Positions 8,648 to 16,403 of a DNA stretch of 64,000 nt are shown here, piece by piece. The stretch comes from CAIWHR01 sp963830485 (GTDB lineage Bacteria > Pseudomonadota > Gammaproteobacteria > Burkholderiales > Casimicrobiaceae). Made by a program: the position numbers and the translations under genes. The stretch's first letter is position 1. Every line of letters begins with the position of its first letter. The stretch spans positions 145,880 to 209,879 of the forward strand of contig CAWHNE010000022.1 of the NCBI GenBank assembly GCA_963830485.1, written 5' to 3'. Below the pieces are notes generated by a model. That model searched no databases. It was given only the letters and a program-made list of their open reading frames with translations, and was not told the origin of the DNA.

Positions 8648-9664
8648 TCAAGCGATGACTCGGTATTCCTTGCCGCGCGCGAGTAGCGCCCACATGATGC
8701 GGGCGTGCTTTGCCGCCAGTGCCACCGCCGCGACGTTGTCGGGACGGCGTCGGCGCAGGCTTTCTGCCCAACGGCTCTTCGCATCATCGCGGTTGGGTGT
8801 CAGGCGGAGGACTGCGCGGGCACCATGGATGAGCAAGGTGCGAAGGTATACGTCGCCGTGCTTGGTCATGACGCCGAGTCGCTGTTTGCCGCCGGTCGAA
8901 TGTTGTCGTGGGGTGAGTCCGAGCCAGGCGGCAAACTGGCGTCCGTTACGAAACACCTTGCCATCGCCGACACTGGCGATCACCGCAGTCGCCGTCACCG
9001 GCCCCACGCCCTCGATCTTCATCAGTCGCTTCGCGGGTGCGCTGTCGCGAGCCAATGCCGCGATGCGCCGGTCGTAAGCGGCGATGCGTACATCCAACTC
9101 GCGCAACTGCTCGCCGGCGTCCGCGAACACCTCGCGCGCGATCCCCGGAACCCCGTTCTCGCCGTCTTCCAGGATTTCTGGCAACGCGTGGCGCAGCCGG
9201 TCGAGCCCGTTGCCGATCACGATCCCATACTCGGCGAGCAGCCCCCGCAGGCGATTGGCGAGTGCCGTGCGTTCTTCGACCAAACCTTGGCGCAAACGAT
9301 GGACGGCGATCACCGCTTGCTGCTCGACCGACTTGATCGCCACAAAGCGCGTCTTCGGTCGAGCCACGGCTTCGCAGATCGCCTCCGCGTCGTTGGCGTC
9401 GTTCTTCCCACCCTGGCGATACGGGGCAACGAATTCAGCCGCCATGATGCGCGGGTCGTGTCCGAGTTCGCGCAGCTTGCGCGCCCAGTGCTGGGCTCCC
9501 GAGCACGCTTCCATGCCGACCCGGCATGGCGGAAGCTGGGCAAAGCACTCGACCAGCTTCGCGCGGCGCACCGTCCTCCTTAACACCGGATTGCTGCGCT
9601 CATCCACGCCGTGAAGCGAGAACACGTTCTTTGCCAAGTCGAGACCGACGGTAGTAATCTTCAT
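8648..9664 (-). CDS. IS110 family transposase (IS1111 group)
   Basis: 338 residues from ATG 9664, preceded by GGAGG. The N-terminal half is the RuvC-like DEDD domain: GLDLAKNVF (Asp), GMEACSGAQHWAR (Glu) and GGKNDANDAEAI (Asp-Asp). The C-terminal half is the transposase_20 domain with GVGPVTATAVIASVGD and the serine-bearing LTPRQHSTGGKQ segment, in which the Ser is the proposed recombination nucleophile. RuvC and Ser domains together catalyse excision and integration guided by an RNA. Length is normal for the family and no frame break is seen, so it may be active. Confidence 0.92.
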   Translation of the reverse strand: MKITTVGLDLAKNVFSLHGVDERSNPVLRRTVRRAKLVECFAQLPPCRVGMEACSGAQHWARKLRELGHDPRIMAAEFVAPYRQGGKNDANDAEAICEAVARPKTRFVAIKSVEQQAVIAVHRLRQGLVEERTALANRLRGLLAEYGIVIGNGLDRLRHALPEILEDGENGVPGIAREVFADAGEQLRELDVRIAAYDRRIAALARDSAPAKRLMKIEGVGPVTATAVIASVGDGKVFRNGRQFAAWLGLTPRQHSTGGKQRLGVMTKHGDVYLRTLLIHGARAVLRLTPNRDDAKSRWAESLRRRRPDNVAAVALAAKHARIMWALLARGKEYRVIA

Positions 9665-9735
9665 GGCGCCTCCTCCTCTCAGCGATTGGACATGAACCGA
9701 TTTCCAATCTGGCACACTCGATGCCGTTCGAGTAG

Positions 9736-9746
9736 GGGGAGGCCAT
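9736..9746. repeat. Right subterminal inverted repeat of the IS1111-type element
   Basis: Exact reverse complement of 8399-8409, 72 bp upstream of the transposase start codon. Confidence 0.65.
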
Positions 9747-9915
9747 TCCATTCGCTCAACGCGGACGTCCCGCTGCGAGGCTTCGTCCGCTGCCGCTCAC
9801 CGACCTTCGCCCGCTAGGCGTCACAGAACATACTCTTGCAACCGGCGATCCACCCGTCCTTCGGCGAGTACGTTCGACACGCCATATCCACAACCCAACC
9901 GCAAAGGAGCGCTCC

Positions 9916-10221
9916 ATGGCCACCTTCATTCCAGGCCAGACTGTCAGAACCCAAGACCCCACGGTTGAAGTCACGGTCACCCCAAACGCCCCTTTGCCTG
10001 TTGGGTCCCACCGATTCCAGCTCGTGGTGGTTGACGACTCCGGTCTTCAGTCAGAGCCAGCCATTGCGGAGATCGTCGTCATCGACAGTGAGCGACCAAC
10101 CGCAGTGATCGACGCCCCTCGAACGGTACAGTTCGGAAGTTCGTTCACGCTGTCCGGCGCGCGGTCCGCCGATCTGGGCGGGGGAAGGATCACCGCATAC
10201 CACTGGGTGCGACTCGCCTAG
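9916..10221 (+). CDS. Small PKD/Ig-like beta-sandwich protein
   Basis: 101 residues from ATG 9916 with AAAGGAG just upstream. Two Ig-like half-patterns are visible: VGSHRFQLVVVDDSGLQSEPAIAEI (about 36-60) and a PKD-like PTAVIDAP..GSSFTLSGARSAD..GGRITAYHWVRL (about 68-101), where the D-x-G-x-I-x-x-Y-x-W end is typical. No signal peptide. The protein stops right at the conserved Trp, which could mean it is natural or a truncated piece of a longer protein, since a tRNA-like fragment and a gene remnant follow at once. Function unknown; possibly a binding module. Confidence 0.55.
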   Translation: MATFIPGQTVRTQDPTVEVTVTPNAPLPVGSHRFQLVVVDDSGLQSEPAIAEIVVIDSERPTAVIDAPRTVQFGSSFTLSGARSADLGGGRITAYHWVRLA

Positions 10222-10225
10222 AGAG

Positions 10226-10246
10226 TGGAGTGGCGGGATTCGAACC
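10226..10246 (-). other. tRNA 3'-end-like fragment (T-loop plus acceptor strand)
   Basis: On the minus strand, the reading GGTTCGAATCCCGCCACTCC has the invariant T-loop TTCGAAT followed by a T-stem strand and a seven-base acceptor-like strand ending CCA. The matching 5' half is absent: upstream sequence codes for a DUF2252 remnant instead. It resembles the ssrA 3' end seen at 12733-12762. It may be a leftover attachment site of an integrated element, or chance. Confidence 0.35.
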
Positions 10247-10445
10247 AGCCGGTGTCCTGGGGCTGCACGTGCGCTCGGGCGTCGCAAACGAGCCAAAATT
10301 GAGCAGGTGGCAGTCGCCGCGGGCCTGCACGAGAATGCCCGTTGCGGGCGTGAGAGCGAGGTCGTAGGCCACAGAATGGACCAGCGAACGTTCATTGGCA
10401 CAATGGCGACAGCCGCCGCCACGATGATCGTCGTCGAACGGTAGC
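10247..10445 (-). pseudogene. DUF2252 gene remnant
   Basis: One minus-strand frame gives YDLALTPATGILVQARGDC then HLLNFGSFATPER, which matches the strongly conserved DUF2252 core (DLA..P.TG..VQ.CGD.HL.NFG.FASPER). The gene should be 400 or more residues, but the similarity ends at about 10250, where a tRNA-3'-end-like sequence begins, and no proper N-terminus remains before 10447. It is a truncated relic, probably cut by a past insertion. Confidence 0.6.
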
Positions 10446-10446
10446 G

Positions 10447-11802
10447 ATGCAGCAGTCAGAAACGCCAACGCGAGAATTGACTCTTGAGGAGGCGGTTTCG
10501 ATCGCCATCCTCCTGCAGAAAAACGAGCAGCTCGCTGAGGCGGAGGAGCTCTATCACCGGATCTTCGACGTCGCCCCCAACCATCCCGAAGCGTTGCATT
10601 ACGCGGGTGTGCTCGCCCATCAGCAGGGTCGGAGTGACGAGGCTATCGCACTCATCGAGAAGAGCCTCCGACTCGTGCCTGACCACGCGGATTGCTACAG
10701 CAACCTGGGCATCGTCTTCCAGGCCCAGGGCAAACTGGACGCTGCCATCGCCGCCTACCAGCGCGCGATTTCACTGAATCCAGATCATGCGAATGCGCAC
10801 AGCAATCTCGGCGTGCTGTTGCGGGCGACGGGCAAACCGGGCGAAGCCGAAGCCGCTTATCGAACAGCCATTCGCGCAGACCCCGGTCACATCGATGCGT
10901 ACACCAACCTGGGTATTCTCCTGACGGGGTTGAAGCGAAACGAGGAGGCGGTCGCTTGCTTCTGCAAAGTAATCACGCTGAGGCCGAAGCACCGGGAAGC
11001 CCGAAAACTTCTGGCGCTGGCGCACTGCACCATCGGCGAGATCGACGAGGCCGTGAAGATTTTCGAGGAATGGCTCGATGAGGAGCCAGAGGACCCGATT
11101 GCGCGGCACATGTTGGCGGCCTGTACCGGTCAAGACGTCCCGGCGCGCGCGTCGGACGGGTTCGTCGCGGAAACCTTCGACAGCTTCGCCGCCAGCTTTG
11201 AGTCGAAGCTTGCGAAGTTGTCGTACCGCGCCCCGGCGCTTGTCGCGGCGATGCTGGACGATTCGGGACTCGGCCCGTCAAAGAGCCTCGACGTGCTCGA
11301 TGCCGGCTGCGGAACGGGGCTGTGCGGTCCGCTCGTGGTCCCGTATGCTCGCCGACTGACAGGTGTCGATCTCTCCGCGGGCATGCTGGCTCAAGCGAAA
11401 GAGAAGAATGTCTACGACGCGCTGGTCAAAGGCGAGTTGACGGAGTACTTGCGGAACAGCAAGGAAGCGTTCGACCTGATCGTTTCGGCGGACACGCTGG
11501 TCTATTTCGGCGGCCTGGAAGACGTCGTCGCGGCCGCCGCCGGAGCCCTGCGACCGGACGGCTTATTGATCTTTACTCTCGAGCACGGAGTGGGCGGCGA
11601 CGCGACCCCGGACTATCACCTCGAGCTGCACGGCCGCTATAGCCACTCCCGCGGGTATGTCGAACAGCTACTCACTGGCGCCGGACTGGTGTCGGAGATT
11701 GCTCACGCCGAGTTGCGGATGGAATCGGGGGCGCCCGTTGCGGGGCTGGTGATTCGGGCGATGAAAGGGGGCGCTCCGATTACCAAACCTTGTTGGCCTT
11801 GA
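10447..11802 (+). CDS. TPR-repeat SAM-dependent methyltransferase
   Basis: 451 residues from ATG 10447. The N-terminal half (about 15-225) contains five to six tetratricopeptide repeats, e.g. PDHADCYSNLGIVFQAQG and NPDHANAHSNLGVLLRATG. The C-terminal half (about 230-445) is a class I methyltransferase with SAM-binding motif I LDVLDAGCGTGLCG near residue 285, an acidic GVDLSAGML after it and FDLIVSADTLVYFG as motif IV. TPR-methyltransferase fusions of this type occur widely in betaproteobacteria; the substrate is unknown and could be a protein or small molecule held by the TPRs. Its last 23 bases overlap the end of the convergent hcp gene. Confidence 0.85.
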   Translation: MQQSETPTRELTLEEAVSIAILLQKNEQLAEAEELYHRIFDVAPNHPEALHYAGVLAHQQGRSDEAIALIEKSLRLVPDHADCYSNLGIVFQAQGKLDAAIAAYQRAISLNPDHANAHSNLGVLLRATGKPGEAEAAYRTAIRADPGHIDAYTNLGILLTGLKRNEEAVACFCKVITLRPKHREARKLLALAHCTIGEIDEAVKIFEEWLDEEPEDPIARHMLAACTGQDVPARASDGFVAETFDSFAASFESKLAKLSYRAPALVAAMLDDSGLGPSKSLDVLDAGCGTGLCGPLVVPYARRLTGVDLSAGMLAQAKEKNVYDALVKGELTEYLRNSKEAFDLIVSADTLVYFGGLEDVVAAAAGALRPDGLLIFTLEHGVGGDATPDYHLELHGRYSHSRGYVEQLLTGAGLVSEIAHAELRMESGAPVAGLVIRAMKGGAPITKPCWP

Positions 11803-12262
11803 TGTCGTACTTGAAATGGACGCCGGCATCCAGTGACCCATCGGCTTTCTGCGGCTTGTATTCCAGGTCGACTTTGGCGAACTGAAGCGCGACGCTCTCC
11901 GCCGTGGTCGCTCCGTCGCCGGCACCGCTCGGAGCCACGCTGGTGATGATGATGTCGTTCATCTTGATGATCAGGAATTCCTGCTGGCCCTTGCCGGCCT
12001 TGCGCACCGTGATGGTCGCTTCCTTGATGTGCTCACCGGTCGCGCACGCTTTCAACAGAACCGGCGACGCTTTGTCGACGTGATGGGTAAAGTTGAAATC
12101 ATTGAAATTCGCTTTGCCCGCACCCCCTCCACCGCCTTGGGCAAGGGTACCGCTCTGATTCACTCCCCAGGACCACGAGAGCACCTCGACCTCGTCCTTG
12201 TGCTTGCTGTCGCCTGATTCGCCCTTGATGTCGCCGAGCTTTGCGAAGATGTCCGCTGCCAT
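11780..12262 (-). CDS. hcp: Hcp family type VI secretion tube protein
   Basis: 160 residues from ATG 12262, with AGGAGC 8-13 bases before it. The Hcp1-like pattern is clear: MAADIFAKLGDIKGESGD at the start, EVEVLSWSWGVNQ, the FTHHVDKASPVLLKACATGEHI segment and KYDIKANKVW at the end. Hcp forms hexameric rings that build the T6SS tube and can carry effectors. No other T6SS gene (vgrG, tss, clpV) is present in the window, so this is an orphan copy that depends on a system elsewhere or carries a specific partner. Its 3' end overlaps the TPR-methyltransferase. Confidence 0.9.
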   Translation of the reverse strand: MAADIFAKLGDIKGESGDSKHKDEVEVLSWSWGVNQSGTLAQGGGGGAGKANFNDFNFTHHVDKASPVLLKACATGEHIKEATITVRKAGKGQQEFLIIKMNDIIITSVAPSGAGDGATTAESVALQFAKVDLEYKPQKADGSLDAGVHFKYDIKANKVW

Positions 12263-12725
12263 GACGAAGCTCCTGTTCTAAGGTGCGCTTCCCTTGACGG
12301 ATGCCCTCAAGAATTGACCGGCCTTGGCGAACGGCAGCTTGGGCACCAGCCGACGCGAAACGGTCAGGCAGGCCTGCATGTCCTCGCGCTCCTCGAAGGT
12401 ACCGATCTTATCGGGCACAATTTGCTACTTTACGCTTCCAGAATTTTTGCGCAAGTGAGCATTCCCGCAGCAACCCATCGCTCCGCGTAACTCAATCGTC
12501 ACCCTGTCCTAGCGCAGCGGGCTCGGCGTCCTAGGCCCGCTACCGCACTCCCGCACAAAAGCGCCCCTGCGAGTCGAAACCGCAGGGCGCGGTGCTGCAG
12601 CACTTCAATCGGTAGAGCAGTTTTTCGCGCTGCGCCGACGATCTACTAGCGAACCGGCGTAGACAACGCAATACCCGCATGCACTATGGGACCAGAGAGG
12701 AAAACGGCCCCGCGTGGGGCCGTCG
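12263..12725. other. Intergenic region between hcp and the island
   Basis: No gene is recognised here. It holds a strong GC hairpin at 12571-12600 (arms around CTGCG/CGCAG with GCGCC/GGCGC) that may be a terminator, a tRNA D-arm-like string at 12606-12620 without the rest of a tRNA, and the old ssrA terminator hairpin at 12704-12723. Confidence 0.5.
12704..12723 (-). terminator. Intrinsic terminator, chromosomal side of the ssrA insertion
   Basis: ACGGCCCC and GGGGCCGT arms with a 4-base loop; on the minus strand the hairpin is followed by TTTTCC. Its sequence is nearly the same as the terminator now serving ssrA at 19900-19920, showing that it was the original ssrA terminator before the element inserted. 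Confidence 0.75.
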
Positions 12726-12762
12726 TTCTTGCTGATGGTGGAGGTGGCGAGAATCGAACTCG
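12726..12762. repeat. attL: direct repeat of ssrA 3' end
   Basis: 37 bases identical to 19923-19959. On the minus strand it encodes the T-arm and acceptor strand with CCA of tmRNA, but the sequence beyond 12762 is unrelated to ssrA, so this is the displaced 3' fragment. Confidence 0.9.
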
Positions 12763-12811
12763 ATGATTTTCCCCTATGAGATTGAAGGTTCGACTTCGAT
12801 TCTTCCGGCCC

Positions 12812-12830
12812 TTACCACCATCCTTACCAC
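12812..12830. repeat. Putative integrase arm-type sites, left end
   Basis: Two copies of TTACCAC (12812-12818 and 12824-12830), 12 bp apart, 50 bp inside attL. The same heptamer occurs twice inside the other end at 19790-19796 and 19807-19813. Paired short direct repeats near both ends of an integrative element are the usual arm sites of tyrosine recombinases; binding is inferred. Confidence 0.45.
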
Positions 12831-12896
12831 TATTGATCGACGCCAGTGCCACTGCGGAGCGCCCGTCGATCCAAGTGGCCATCCTAACAATGGGCT

Positions 12897-13748
12897 ATGC
12901 TCGCGGCCACTGCGATGCCCATTCCCGCAACCGGAACGGTCTCCTACGAGTTGGCCGCCACTCTCCTTACTGAGTCGGTTGGCATTGCCGCGCGCATCGT
13001 TCATGGCCCTGTTGCCTTGGGTCCATTGGACAACTGCCTGTTCGCGACGGTCGTACGCGGTATCCGCTTGACCCTTGGCGCCGCTGCACTCATCGAGAAG
13101 CGCTTGCAGGGTGAAGCCTTCATTCTCGGTAGGTCTTTGTTCGAAGACTCGTTGCGAATTGCGGAGATCGGCGATGACGCCACAAACCGAAAGGGCCTAT
13201 TGCTTGGCTGGTATCTCGATTCGCTCGCGGAACTGGCAAATCTGCATACTGCGGCGAAGGCGATCGGCCAAGAGGTGGTGCCTTGGAATAACATGCCCGG
13301 CAAGGTCTTGCCGTGGAGGCAGAAGTTGGACGCCATAGCCAAGCGAGACCGGATCAAACGCAAGCGCTTCCTGTCAGTTAAGGACGCTGCAAAACGCTTC
13401 GGCCGAGTTCACGACTATTGGACGTACCAGTTGGCTCATGAAATGGTGCACGGCTCGGAAATTGCCAATACGTTTTATCGCAAGATTGACTCGCCAGTTG
13501 GTGGGGCTGCGCCCAATGTCTATGCATCGACAGATTCAGAGGCCCCTGTCCTCGCTACCTCCTGCGCGTTCTGGTGCTCCCGATCGCTCCTTCAGGCTGC
13601 CGGTGGCGCCGCGGTCGTGTTCGGCAGGGACCCTCGCGACGCGGACGATGCATTTGTGTGCTCCAACGACCTCGAAGGATTCCTGCACGAGCAAGTTGGA
13701 TTCGGCAGAGGGGTACCACAGCCACCGCCTCCGCCTAGGAGGAGTTAG
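12897..13748 (+). CDS. DUF5677-like cargo protein
   Basis: 283 residues from ATG 12897 (a second ATG at 12915 is possible). An all-alpha protein with LGRSLFEDSLRIAEIGDDATNRKGLLLGWYLDSLAEL near residues 75-115 and a later VHDYWTYQLAHEMVHGSEIA (about 165-185) with conserved-looking His and Glu. This order, R-x-x-x-E near the first helix pair and a His-rich helix later, is the pattern I associate with DUF5677 family proteins, which are frequent in defence and mobile islands but have no proven biochemical role. The Pro-rich tail is odd. First gene inside attL; promoter probably in the preceding 130 bp. Confidence 0.5.
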   Translation: MLAATAMPIPATGTVSYELAATLLTESVGIAARIVHGPVALGPLDNCLFATVVRGIRLTLGAAALIEKRLQGEAFILGRSLFEDSLRIAEIGDDATNRKGLLLGWYLDSLAELANLHTAAKAIGQEVVPWNNMPGKVLPWRQKLDAIAKRDRIKRKRFLSVKDAAKRFGRVHDYWTYQLAHEMVHGSEIANTFYRKIDSPVGGAAPNVYASTDSEAPVLATSCAFWCSRSLLQAAGGAAVVFGRDPRDADDAFVCSNDLEGFLHEQVGFGRGVPQPPPPPRRS

Positions 13749-14031
13749 CGACACTCGCCGCACAGCAGGCGCTGCTGGAAGGCATTTCGGTCGACGTCAC
13801 AAGTGTTCAGCTACTGCCGCGACGAAGAGTAGCTGCGAATGCGGCACTACGGACAGGCTCGGGGAAAGGCCGCTATAGGACGCAGAGCCGCCGGCCGCCA
13901 CCTCGGTTCCAATGGGCGTGAACGACCCTGAGCAGCCGGTCGGTCCTCTTCAAAGCCGACGTTCAACAGAGCAATTCACCGGGCAACTGCGGTGAGCGGA
14001 GTGAACCGCGCGATCGGCGCGCAATGGCACA

Positions 14032-15015
14032 TCACTGAATCACTTCGTCGGCACGTGCGAACAACAACTGCGGAACCGTGAGACCGAGCGCGCTTGCAAC
14101 TTTGCGGTTGATCAAAAACTCAAGCTTTGTCGGTTGCTCCACGGGTATATCACCGGGTTTGGCACCCTTCAGGATCTTGTCGACGAGAACAGGCCCTCGG
14201 CGACACATTGCAACTTGGTCAGCTCCATAGGACATAAGCGCGCCAGCGTCGAAAGTCTCTCTCGACCAGACAGCTAACGGAAGACGACGTTCAAGCGCCA
14301 TCTTTGCGACGTTTGCTCGCTGCTGATAGACCAGTCCCTCACCGTTTATGGTCACCGCTTGCATTCCGGCTTTGACCATTGCGTCAAATGCCTGCCTCAG
14401 CTCGTCAACCGAGCGCGCTTCAAATGTATGGTTCACCAATCGGAGCTCGACCGCAGCCGTTTCGGTGACACGTTTGTAAAGTGGCGCAACTTCGGTATTT
14501 GGATTGACGAGCAAAGCAACGCGGGACAAACCGGGAATGAGATCGCTAAGAAATTGCAGGCGTTTGATAACTATGTCCGTCCCGAAATGCGAGAGTCCCG
14601 TCATATTTCTCCCCGGCCGAGCAAGGCTGTCGACGAACTTACTCCCCACAGGGTCGGGAACGAAGATAAAGACTACCGGTATCGAGGTTGTCGCGTCTCT
14701 TGCGTAAGGCGCGGTCTGCGTCCCGACGGTTACCAATACATCGACCTTGAGCGCTATCAGCTCGGCGACCATGCTCCGAAATCGCTCCGGCATTTCATTG
14801 GGAAAGCGATGTTCAAGGATGATATTTCGCCCGTCGACGTACCCGAGGCCTTGAAAGCCTTCAAGGAGTCCCCTGTAGTACGACCCCTCTTCATCAGCAC
14901 TGCCCGCGTGCCACAGAACACCAACTCTGGGAATCTTGCCGGCCTGCGCACGCCCAAGGCTTGGCAGCGCCGCTATCGCACCGCAGACGATGGTAAGGAA
15001 ATCTCGCCGTCTCAT
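14032..15015 (-). CDS. ABC transporter substrate-binding protein (PF04392-type)
   Basis: 327 residues from ATG 15015. The N-terminus MRRRDFLTIVCGAIAALP is a twin-arginine-like signal, followed by the fold typical of ABC_sub_bind proteins: GKIPRVGVLWHAGSADEEG, GLEGFQGLGYVDGRNI-like lobe 1, VDVLVTVGTQTAPYARDATTS, PVVFIFVPDPVGSKFVDSLA and a LNPN-like VALLVNPNTE hinge. Such binding proteins, often orphans without permease or ATPase, are very common in alpha- and betaproteobacteria. Ligand unknown. No transporter partners lie next to it, so this is a stand-alone periplasmic protein carried by the island. The track of sequence beyond 15015 toward 15123 has no better start. Confidence 0.85.
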   Translation of the reverse strand: MRRRDFLTIVCGAIAALPSLGRAQAGKIPRVGVLWHAGSADEEGSYYRGLLEGFQGLGYVDGRNIILEHRFPNEMPERFRSMVAELIALKVDVLVTVGTQTAPYARDATTSIPVVFIFVPDPVGSKFVDSLARPGRNMTGLSHFGTDIVIKRLQFLSDLIPGLSRVALLVNPNTEVAPLYKRVTETAAVELRLVNHTFEARSVDELRQAFDAMVKAGMQAVTINGEGLVYQQRANVAKMALERRLPLAVWSRETFDAGALMSYGADQVAMCRRGPVLVDKILKGAKPGDIPVEQPTKLEFLINRKVASALGLTVPQLLFARADEVIQ

Positions 15016-15255
15016 GAACTGTGCCCCCGGGCAGCGCGCCAATTCCGGCGTGGTCAGGATAGGCCCATTTTCACGGGATCGCAACGCCACCGCTCCGACG
15101 GTGCCGCTTGCGCACGGCAGCATTCGCCGACCCCCGGTCGGCTAATGCCGCACGCCGTTCGACCGACGTTGACGCATCGCCCCGGTTGCAGGCGCGGGTG
15201 CGCCATCGAGGACGCGGTGACGGTTTTTTGTTGGCGGCGTGTATGTCCGCACTTA

Positions 15256-15401
15256 GCCGAGGCTGTGTAAAAACTCCGCGCGAAACGAGGTGTCGGCAAC
15301 GACGACCTCGTAGAACGCGTTGTATGCGATTTATTTGGGGTCGGGAGGGGTTTTGATACTCCCGAAAACAGACCGAAATCGCGTTTTTACATAGCCTCGG
15401 C
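15256..15401. mobile_element. MITE-like element with 19-bp terminal inverted repeats
   Basis: Left arm GCCGAGGCTGTGTAAAAAC (15256-15274) and right arm GTTTTTACATAGCCTCGGC (15383-15401) are inverted repeats with one mismatch. They enclose about 108 bp without a coding frame. The arms look like insertion-sequence termini (GAGGCTGTGTAAAAAC type). A non-autonomous miniature element mobilised by a transposase elsewhere is the simplest reading. A clear target-site duplication was not found. Confidence 0.55.
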
Positions 15402-15536
15402 CGAGAGCGCCAGTTGACAAGTCCGGACCGAACGGCCGGTTCCGCGACATTGCGGCCATTTGTGGCTCAACTTCACGGGCAGCAACGGGACGCCAACCGT
15501 CACTCGCTCATCCAGAATATCGTGGGCGGACGTTCA

Positions 15537-16403
15537 CTACCTCCCTAAGTAAATCGCGGTGACTTGCTCGCGCTCATGCCCGAGCTCGCTGCTGATTGTT
15601 AGTCGCGCCTCGCGGTCGATCGCCTTCTGCTCGCGTTTGAGCTCTCTCGATCGCGGCCCGCCGGCGGCCGGTGCCGACCAACCCGTCAGCTCGCGGTACC
15701 GTTCCTGTGCGTACTGATGACGGTGACCATGTACGTGGTTGATGCCCGCCCGGTCGCACTGGTATTCGAAGCGATGCAGTTGTTCCACGTAAGTCCGGTC
15801 AGCCGGAATCAGACTGCCTTTGCCGGCCAAGCGCTTCGCCTCGTCCAGGACCTGGCGTTGTTCGGCATTGCGGATCGGGATTTCTCGGTCACGGCCGCCT
15901 TTGGTCCAACTGTCCTTCAGCCGCAAGGTGTCGCCGCGGTCGGCCCACCCCGGTTGGATCTTGAGCGACTCTTCACGCCGCAGCCCGAATGCCGCCTGCA
16001 ACCGCAGCGACATGCGCGTGTTCGGATCGATGACCTGGGCGAGATCCCCGGAGGTCAACTGCCGGGCTTTGCTTACATTGGTGACGTAGCTGTCGGTCGG
16101 CAATGCCATATGCATCGTTGCTTCTAGCCATGACGTTGGCCTGCCGCTCTTCTCCGCCCACCAACGCAGTGTGGTCGTGCGATTCTTGAGGGTGCCGGTG
16201 CTCAACCCCTCCGCCTGCCAGCGCTCGACCAGCTGCTCAACATGTTTGGGTTTCAGGCTCTGCACATGCATGTTGACGAAGCCCATTTCCTGTAGCTGGT
16301 TCGCGATGAGCGTCAGGATACGTTCCCGGTTAGCTTGAGTGGCAAAGCTCCCGTCCCGATTGTGTTTGCAGAGTTGCTTCAGTTCGTAGTTCAACGTCTG
16401 CAT
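15537..16403 (-). CDS. Tyrosine recombinase, phage_int_SAM/integrase_1 type
   Basis: 288 residues from ATG 16403. N-terminal core-binding region (about 1-110) has HNRDGSFATQANRERIL and LKPKHVEQLVERWQ, matching the SAM-like domain of this integrase family. In the catalytic part the Arg is in AAFGLRREESLKI, box II is HGHRHQYAQERY and the final block is LGHEREQVTAIYLGR with the nucleophile Tyr. All key residues are present. Proteins of this family are encoded in ICEs and plasmids and are distinct from the P4-type integrase at the right end, so this is a second recombinase with its own job or a trace of another element nested in the island. Confidence 0.8.
   Translation of the reverse strand: MQTLNYELKQLCKHNRDGSFATQANRERILTLIANQLQEMGFVNMHVQSLKPKHVEQLVERWQAEGLSTGTLKNRTTTLRWWAEKSGRPTSWLEATMHMALPTDSYVTNVSKARQLTSGDLAQVIDPNTRMSLRLQAAFGLRREESLKIQPGWADRGDTLRLKDSWTKGGRDREIPIRNAEQRQVLDEAKRLAGKGSLIPADRTYVEQLHRFEYQCDRAGINHVHGHRHQYAQERYRELTGWSAPAAGGPRSRELKREQKAIDREARLTISSELGHEREQVTAIYLGR

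Larger units (their letters stand above)
8399..9746 (-). mobile_element. IS1111-type insertion sequence (IS110 family)
   Basis: The element is delimited by an 11-bp perfect inverted repeat, ATGGCCTCCCC at 8399-8409 and GGGGAGGCCAT at 9736-9746. In the IS1111 subgroup such repeats are subterminal, so the true ends lie a few bases outside. Between them are one transposase gene on the minus strand and about 240 bp of non-coding sequence downstream of it. No target duplication is apparent, as expected for this family. Exact ends not determined. Confidence 0.7.

Noticed and set aside
9711..9726. TGGCACACTCGATGC, resembling a sigma54 -24/-12 promoter
   Set aside because: It is inside the IS end, has no properly placed gene downstream, and the -12 element is weak.
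12600..12632. tRNA D-arm-like TCAATCGGTAGAGCAG
   Set aside because: No anticodon arm, T-arm or matching acceptor nearby; likely chance or a very old relic.
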